The position numbers were made by a program, and so were the translations under genes. A stretch of DNA of 64,000 bases from Rhodospirillum sp047263945 (GTDB taxonomy: Bacteria; Pseudomonadota; Alphaproteobacteria; Rhodospirillales; Rhodospirillaceae), in NCBI RefSeq assembly GCF_047263945.1, contig NZ_JBLAVB010000003.1, positions 310,001 through 374,000 of the forward strand, in the 5' to 3' direction. Shown here piece after piece: positions 59,218 through 64,000 of this stretch (its first letter is position 1; each line of letters begins with the position of its first letter). A model generated the notes under the pieces. It saw only the letters and a program-made list of their open reading frames with translations. It was not told the DNA's origin and did no database searches.

Positions 59218-60336
59218 ATGATGAAGAGTATTGCCACGGGCCTGATTTTGGCTACTGGACTGGGCTTCGCCAGCGGCGCCCAGGCCGAGGACAAGACGAT
59301 CACTCTGGGATACGAGCTACCCCTGTCCGGGGACCGCTCCCAATATGGCGAGACCTTCCGGAATTCTGCGGAAATTATGCTGGAGGATTTCAATGCCTCC
59401 GGCGCACTGCCTGGCGCCAAAGTGCAAATCCTGTTCGAAGACTCCAAGAACGACCCCAAGGAAGCCCGCAATATCGCCCGCAAGTTCGTTGATAACGCTG
59501 ATATCGTTGGCGTCCTGGGGGACTTCTCCTCCACCGTGTCCATGGCTGCGGGCGAGATCTACGGCAAGGAAGGCATGCCGCAATTGTCGCAGACGGCAAG
59601 CCATCCGGACTATGCCAAGATCAGCCCCTGGCAGTTCCGCAACATCACGACTCAGGCCTATGAAGGTCCTTATAATGCGGATTGGATTCTCGCCGATGGT
59701 TTGAAGACCGCTTCGGTGGTCTATATCCAGAACGATTGGGGCATCTCGGCCAGCGAGAATTTTATCACCGCCTACGAGGACAAGGGTGGCAAGGTCCTGT
59801 CCAGTGAGGCCTTCAACCCCGGGTCCCGGGACTTCCGCTCCATCCTGACCAAGATCAAGCGGAATAACCCCCAGGTTATCTATCTGGCCATGTTCTACGA
59901 GGAAGGCGCGGCCTTGGCCCGCCAGCTTCAGCAGCTCCAGATCGATATTCCGGTTTATGGGGCCAGCTCCCTGTATTCCCCCAAGCTGATCGAACTGGGT
60001 GGCGATGCCGTCAACGGCATGAAACTGGCGACCACCTTCATGCCGAACAATCCCGCAGAGAACGTCCAGTCCTTCGTGACCGAATACAAGACCCGCTTCG
60101 GCGAGACGCCGAACATGTTTGCGGCCCAGGCCTATGACGCGGTGGGAATCATGCTTGCGGCCATCGCCAAGGTCGGTCCGGACGTGACCCGCGAGACCCT
60201 GCGCGACGCCCTGGCCCAGACCACCGATTATCCCGGTGTCACGGGCGCCACGAGCTTCGATCCCGAGACCCGCGAGCCCTCCAAGACCCTGGCGAAGATG
60301 GTGGTCAAGGATGGGGACTTCCAGGTTATCGAGTAA
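59218..60336 (+). CDS. Branched-chain amino acid-type ABC transporter binding protein
   Basis: 372 residues with a signal ending in AQA at about 23 and a GGAGG ribosome site. LGYELPLSGDRSQYGETFRNSAEIMLEDFN and the GVLGDFSSTVSMAAGEIYGKEGMP region (in part, GDFSSTVSMAAG) are type I periplasmic binding fold motifs. It is the receptor of the Liv-type importer encoded downstream. Substrate may be an amino acid, an amide or an organic acid; it is not fixed by sequence. It is separated from livH by 498 bp that contain a MITE-like element. Confidence 0.93.
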   Translation: MMKSIATGLILATGLGFASGAQAEDKTITLGYELPLSGDRSQYGETFRNSAEIMLEDFNASGALPGAKVQILFEDSKNDPKEARNIARKFVDNADIVGVLGDFSSTVSMAAGEIYGKEGMPQLSQTASHPDYAKISPWQFRNITTQAYEGPYNADWILADGLKTASVVYIQNDWGISASENFITAYEDKGGKVLSSEAFNPGSRDFRSILTKIKRNNPQVIYLAMFYEEGAALARQLQQLQIDIPVYGASSLYSPKLIELGGDAVNGMKLATTFMPNNPAENVQSFVTEYKTRFGETPNMFAAQAYDAVGIMLAAIAKVGPDVTRETLRDALAQTTDYPGVTGATSFDPETREPSKTLAKMVVKDGDFQVIE

Positions 60337-60456
60337 GTCGGCGATCGATGCCCGGCGGCGGCGGCGCCGTCGGGCGGATTTTGACGGGGGGCATGATTGG
60401 CATCCCCGTCTGATCTTCGACCTTCCCCGCCTTTCTTTGTCATCCCCGTGAAAACG

Positions 60457-60683
60457 CTAAGGGATTCACGTTTCTCTGTGCCGCTTCGAAGCTAAATAAT
60501 ACGTTGTTTTACTTCGTCATCCCCGTGAAAACGGGGATCCAGGGTTGATTTCGGTGTTATCGGTGACCTGCGCTCCTGATGCGTCAACCGCATAGGTCAG
60601 TTGTCCCCACCCTGGATTCCCGCGTGCGCGGGAATGACGAAGTAAAAAGCCTTATGTCCAAATAAAGAAACGTGCATCCCTTG
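60457..60683. repeat. MITE-like nested inverted-repeat element, copy 2
   Basis: The 133-bp core (60511-60643) is the reverse orientation of the core at 1031-1163, with the same TIR ACTTCGTCAT / ATGACGAAGT and inner hairpins. The outer pair CTAAGGGATTCACG / CGTGCATCCCTTGG is present as well, and a still wider pair GTCATCCCCG / CGGGGATGAC begins near 60440 and ends near 60704. Short ATGACGGAAGA direct repeats follow to 60745. It lies between livJ and livH; the remaining part of this gap (60337-60834) has no gene. Confidence 0.8.
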
Positions 60684-60834
60684 GCGTGAAAACGGGGATG
60701 ACGGAAGAGAAGGCGACAATGACGGAAGAAACGCCGGGAATGACGGACGCATTGGTTAAGCCGTGGGCTTCCGAGGCGGGACCTTCGCCGAAGAGATTGA
60801 TGCTTTTATCACACTTGCAAGGGAGACCCCGCGG

Positions 60835-61749
60835 GTGCTGGATGTCTATTTTCTACAGCAGGTGGTGAACGGGCTGTCCATCGGACTGGTTTATGCCCTG
60901 ATGGCCATCGGCTTCACGCTGATCTTCGGTGTGCTCAACGTGGTGAACTTCGCCCATGGCGAGGTCTACACCATCGGCGCCTTCGCCGGTCTGATGACCA
61001 TCACGGCCTTTGCCCCACCCTTGATCGTGGTCATTCTGGTGGTGCTGGCCGTGGGCGCCTTCGCCGGGTTCGGCCTGGAGCGCATCGCCTTCATGCCCTT
61101 CCGACGATTCCGGGACGAGGCCTCGCTGAAATCCCGGGCCATGCGGGAGGCGACCCTGTTGTCATCCCTGGCCGTCTCGATCGTTACCCGGGAGATCATG
61201 GAAAAAGCCTTCGGCGGCGCCATGCAGCCCGTCCCCTTCGAATACATGCTTCAGGATGTGATCGAGCTGGGTCCGGTGACCATCACCACGGGCAATGTGG
61301 CGATTCTGATTGCCTCGGCCCTGATGCTGGGCGGGTTACAGATCCTGCTCTATCGGACCGACGTGGGGCTGTCGATCCGTGCGGTGTCCAATAACGCCTT
61401 GGGCGCCCAATACGTGGGGATCAACACCGACCGGACGATCATTGCCACCTTCATGGTGGGCTCCATGCTGGGCGCGGTGGCCGGGATCATGGTGGGACTG
61501 TACGAGGGCATTATCTTCCCGCATATGGGCTTCGCACCCGGGGTGAAAGCCTTTGTCGCCATGGTCATGGGGGGGCTGTCCAGCATCCCCGGTGCCGTGG
61601 TCTGCGCCCTGATCCTGGGCACATCGGAAAGCATCGCGACGGAGTTTCTGTCCGCCGGATGGAAGGACCTGATCGCTTATGGGTTCCTCGTCCTGACCCT
61701 CATCTTCTTCCCACAGGGGTTGTTTGGCCATGGCCGTGACCGCGTCTAA
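60835..61749 (+). CDS. livH: Branched-chain amino acid-type ABC permease LivH
   Basis: 304 residues from GTG 60835, preceded by GGGAG; a longer frame from 60763 has no conserved sequence. About eight membrane segments. LVNGLSIGLVYALMAIGFTLIFGVLNVVNFAHGE-type opening (in part, ALMAIGFTLIFGVLNVVNFA) is the LivH hallmark. Its stop lies 20 bp inside livM. It is one of the two membrane subunits of the Liv-type importer. Confidence 0.93.
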   Translation: MLDVYFLQQVVNGLSIGLVYALMAIGFTLIFGVLNVVNFAHGEVYTIGAFAGLMTITAFAPPLIVVILVVLAVGAFAGFGLERIAFMPFRRFRDEASLKSRAMREATLLSSLAVSIVTREIMEKAFGGAMQPVPFEYMLQDVIELGPVTITTGNVAILIASALMLGGLQILLYRTDVGLSIRAVSNNALGAQYVGINTDRTIIATFMVGSMLGAVAGIMVGLYEGIIFPHMGFAPGVKAFVAMVMGGLSSIPGAVVCALILGTSESIATEFLSAGWKDLIAYGFLVLTLIFFPQGLFGHGRDRV

Positions 61750-62794
61750 CGGGGCGGCGACGTCCCCGGGGACCCGCTCCACCCTTTGGTGGGGTTTGGG
61801 ACTCCTCTCTCTTTTTGGCATCATTCCCGGTGTTCTCGCCCTGATCGGCGGCACCTATTTGACCCAGGTGGCGACCACGGCTCTGGTCTATGTGATCCTG
61901 ACGGCCAGCCTCAATCTGGTAACGGGGACTGCGGGGTTGCTCTCCCTGGGCCATGCCGCCTTCTATGGCATTGGCGCCTATACGGCGGCGATTCTGTCGA
62001 CCCGCCTGGACCTGCCCTTCCTCATCACCCTGCCCGCATCCGGGCTGGTGGCCGCCTTCTGTGGATTCCTGGTGGCCCTGCCGACCATGCGGCTGGTGAG
62101 TATCTATTTCGCCGTGGCAACCTTGGGCATCGGCGAAATGATCCATGTCACCCTGCTCAACTGGGTGGGGTTTACCAGGGGTCCCATGGGCATCGGCGGA
62201 ATTCCGCCCATTACCCTGTTCGGGGTTGAGGTCACCTCCCTGATGGGGATGTACTTTGCCGTGGCGGTGGTCACCGCAATCAGTTTGTGGTGCCTCCATC
62301 GCTTCACCCATGGCTATTACGGCAATGCCCTGCGCTCCCTGCGCGAGGATGACCAATGCGCCGACTGCATGGGGCTGAACGTGGTGGGCCTGAAGATCCA
62401 GGCTTTCACCCTGTCCTGTTTCTTCGCCGGGGTGGCCGGAGCGCTGTTGGCCCATACCTCTGAATTCATCAGCCCCGATAGCTTCAAGTTCATGGAAAGC
62501 ATCCTGATCCTGGCCATGGCGGTGGTCGGTGGGCTGGGCAGCCTGCCCGGAGCCGTAATCGGCGCGGTGCTGCTGATCGTCCTGCCCGAGGCCCTGCGCC
62601 CGATCGGCGACTTCCGGATGGTGGCCGTGGGATCGGCCATGTTCCTGTGTATTCTGTTGCTGCCCAAGGGATTGTTCGGCGAGGTGTCGGCCATCTCCCT
62701 GGCCCGGCGTCAATTGGGCCGCGCCTGGGACGGTGCGCCAAGGAGCGCGGGAGACAGGGGGCTGGATGGTCAAGGCGTGGGGTGGAAGGGATGA
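61730..62794 (+). CDS. livM: Branched-chain amino acid-type ABC permease LivM
   Basis: 354 residues from ATG 61730. ILTASLNLVTGTAGLLSLGH is the LivM hallmark, and LREDDQCADCMGLNVVGLKI is the EAA-like loop. It is the second membrane subunit. Start and stop overlap with livH (20 bp) and livG (ATGA), so the four genes livHMGF are translationally coupled. Confidence 0.95.
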   Translation: MAVTASNGAATSPGTRSTLWWGLGLLSLFGIIPGVLALIGGTYLTQVATTALVYVILTASLNLVTGTAGLLSLGHAAFYGIGAYTAAILSTRLDLPFLITLPASGLVAAFCGFLVALPTMRLVSIYFAVATLGIGEMIHVTLLNWVGFTRGPMGIGGIPPITLFGVEVTSLMGMYFAVAVVTAISLWCLHRFTHGYYGNALRSLREDDQCADCMGLNVVGLKIQAFTLSCFFAGVAGALLAHTSEFISPDSFKFMESILILAMAVVGGLGSLPGAVIGAVLLIVLPEALRPIGDFRMVAVGSAMFLCILLLPKGLFGEVSAISLARRQLGRAWDGAPRSAGDRGLDGQGVGWKG

Positions 62795-63561
62795 GCGGAC
62801 CCATGCTTCAGATCAAAGACTTGAGCCGCCAATTCGGTGGGCTGACTGCGGTGGATTGCGTCAACGCCGAAATCCAAACCGGCGAGTTGGTGGGGTTGAT
62901 CGGCCCCAACGGTGCGGGCAAGACCACCCTGTTCAATCTGATTTCCGGTTTCACCCCGCCAAGTCATGGGGAGGTGCGGTTCAAGGGGCAATCCATCACC
63001 GGGCTCAAGCCCTGGAAGGTGGCCCGCTTGGGGATGGGGCGAACCTTCCAGAACCTGCGGATCTTCCCCAATATGACGGTTTTCGACAATGTCAGCGTCG
63101 GGGCCATCGGATCCCTGGGGCACAATCCGCTCCACGCCCTGTTGCCGCCCCGCTTCGGACCCGCTGCCGAGATCAGCCGCCGCTCCTGGGAGGCCCTGGA
63201 GCGGGTCGGCCTGGAAGGCTTCTCCGGCGAGCTGGCGGCGAACCTGTCCTACGGCAAACGCAAGTATCTGGAGATCGCCCGGGCGCTGGCGACCAAGCCG
63301 GACCTGTTGATCCTGGACGAACCCGCTGCCGGATTGAACGACACCGAAACCGCAGAGCTGGCCAGTTTCATCCAGGGACTGCATGGCGAGGGACTGACCG
63401 TGCTGCTGGTGGAACATGACATGACTCTGGTTATGGGGATTTGTCAGACAGTCTGGGTGCTCGCCGCCGGAGCCAAGATCGCCGATGCTGCGCCCGCAGA
63501 GGTGCGCCGCGACCCGGTGGTGCTCGACGCCTATCTCGGCACGGGGGAGGACGAGGAATGA
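62791..63561 (+). CDS. livG: Liv-type ABC ATPase LivG
   Basis: 256 residues from MSGPMLQIKDLSR. Walker A GPNGAGKTT, signature LSYGKRKYLEIARAL (LSYG instead of LSGG, as is usual in LivG), Walker B LLILDEPAAGLND and switch VEHDM are all complete. The AtpG-type insert RTFQNLRIFPNMTVFDNV is seen. It energises the importer with LivF. Confidence 0.95.
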   Translation: MSGPMLQIKDLSRQFGGLTAVDCVNAEIQTGELVGLIGPNGAGKTTLFNLISGFTPPSHGEVRFKGQSITGLKPWKVARLGMGRTFQNLRIFPNMTVFDNVSVGAIGSLGHNPLHALLPPRFGPAAEISRRSWEALERVGLEGFSGELAANLSYGKRKYLEIARALATKPDLLILDEPAAGLNDTETAELASFIQGLHGEGLTVLLVEHDMTLVMGICQTVWVLAAGAKIADAAPAEVRRDPVVLDAYLGTGEDEE

Positions 63562-64000
63562 GTGACGCAAACACAGGGGCGGAAACGCCCCTCCTCTCTG
63601 TGACGGACCTGACGGTGCGTATGGGGACCCAGGAGATCCTGCGCGGGGTCTCCCTGAGTGTGCCCCGGGGGGGCGTCGTCAGCGTCTTGGGTGCCAATGG
63701 CGTGGGCAAGACGACGCTGATGCGGGCCATCTCGGGGATTTATAAGGCGTCCTCCGGCTCGATCCTGTTCGAGGGGCAGGAGATTGCGGGCATGCCCAGT
63801 CATGGCATCGTTGCCCTGGGTTTGGCTCAAGCGCCGGAGGGGCGGCAGATCTTTTCCAATATGACCGTGAAGGAAAACCTCCGGCTGGGGGGGCTGAAGG
63901 CCAAGGGGGACCTGGAGGCCCGGCGGGAGCGGATTCTGACCCTCTTTCCCCTGCTCAAGGAGCGCCTGACCCAAAAGGCGGGCTCTCTGTCCGGTGGAGA
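63558..64000 (+). CDS. livF: Liv-type ABC ATPase LivF, cut by the window end
   Basis: The first 147 or so residues. Its ATG overlaps the livG stop (ATGA). Walker A GANGVGKTT is near residue 48-56 and APEGRQIFSNMTVKENL follows; the signature LSGG lies at the very end of the window. The Walker B half is outside. Confidence 0.93.
   Translation, partial: MSDANTGAETPLLSVTDLTVRMGTQEILRGVSLSVPRGGVVSVLGANGVGKTTLMRAISGIYKASSGSILFEGQEIAGMPSHGIVALGLAQAPEGRQIFSNMTVKENLRLGGLKAKGDLEARRERILTLFPLLKERLTQKAGSLSGG

Overview
The window reads as ordinary chromosome of a GC-rich alphaproteobacterium, most likely in the Rhodospirillales; I cannot name the genus. The grounds are the petABC cytochrome bc1 operon, the translationally coupled layout of small operons, RIME-like palindromes of the kind known from alphaproteobacteria, and the family make-up (DUF1178, DUF1285, DUF6111-like, NDUFAF5-type methyltransferase, TRAP and Liv transporters). 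No rRNA, tRNA, phage module or transposase gene was seen.

Layout: 1-0.95 kb, the end of a probable type I restriction subunit and a YgjP-type metallopeptidase. 1.3-8.1 kb (minus), a MoxR / DUF58 / BatA-DUF4159 / VWA operon. 8.2-11.2 kb, DUF1285, a CoA-pyrophosphatase, a small membrane protein and a CCA-adding-type nucleotidyltransferase. 11.4-13.5 kb, an SGNH hydrolase, a class I glutamine amidotransferase and trmL. 13.8-16.5 kb, petABC. 17-23.2 kb, housekeeping genes (DUF1178, Nit amidase, glutaredoxin, ComF, methyltransferase, sfsA, map, radC). 23.8-28.1 kb, an Asp/Glu-racemase-like protein and an adenosylcobalamin riboswitch in front of class Ia nrdAB. 28.2-34.3 kb, a CASTOR/POLLUX-type channel, a PEP-mutase/isocitrate-lyase family enzyme and a divergent TRAP transporter. 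34.36-34.77 kb, a small CRISPR array closed by a terminator. 35-38.7 kb, a polar amino acid ABC transporter with a GntR regulator. 39-41 kb, ubiX-folK-pteridine reductase. 41.2-47.5 kb, LysR and GlxA-type regulators, an MFS carrier, a lipoprotein, a pentapeptide-repeat protein and a degenerate CheD. 47.8-49.7 kb, a small DUF683/CCE_0567-type gene and threonine ammonia-lyase. 50.4-56.8 kb, one giant FecR/RTX secreted protein. 57.1-64 kb, a FAD oxidoreductase, an ATC-hydrolase-like protein and livJ-livHMGF (livF cut by the window end).

The main accessory signals are: (i) a CRISPR array of six 36-nt repeats and five 30-nt spacers whose repeats end in an extended -10 box, as in type II-C systems that transcribe each crRNA from its own repeat, with no cas gene in the window; (ii) several families of dispersed palindromic repeats, including a six-copy composite GC hairpin element that always lies in the same orientation as a gene ending just before it, and a two-copy nested inverted-repeat (MITE-like) element; (iii) a B12 riboswitch on a B12-independent ribonucleotide reductase; (iv) a giant FecR-RTX protein with a duplicated module of about 290 residues; (v) a CheD homologue without its catalytic Cys and His, coupled to a pentapeptide-repeat protein. 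All identifications rest on reading motifs by eye; no database search was run.
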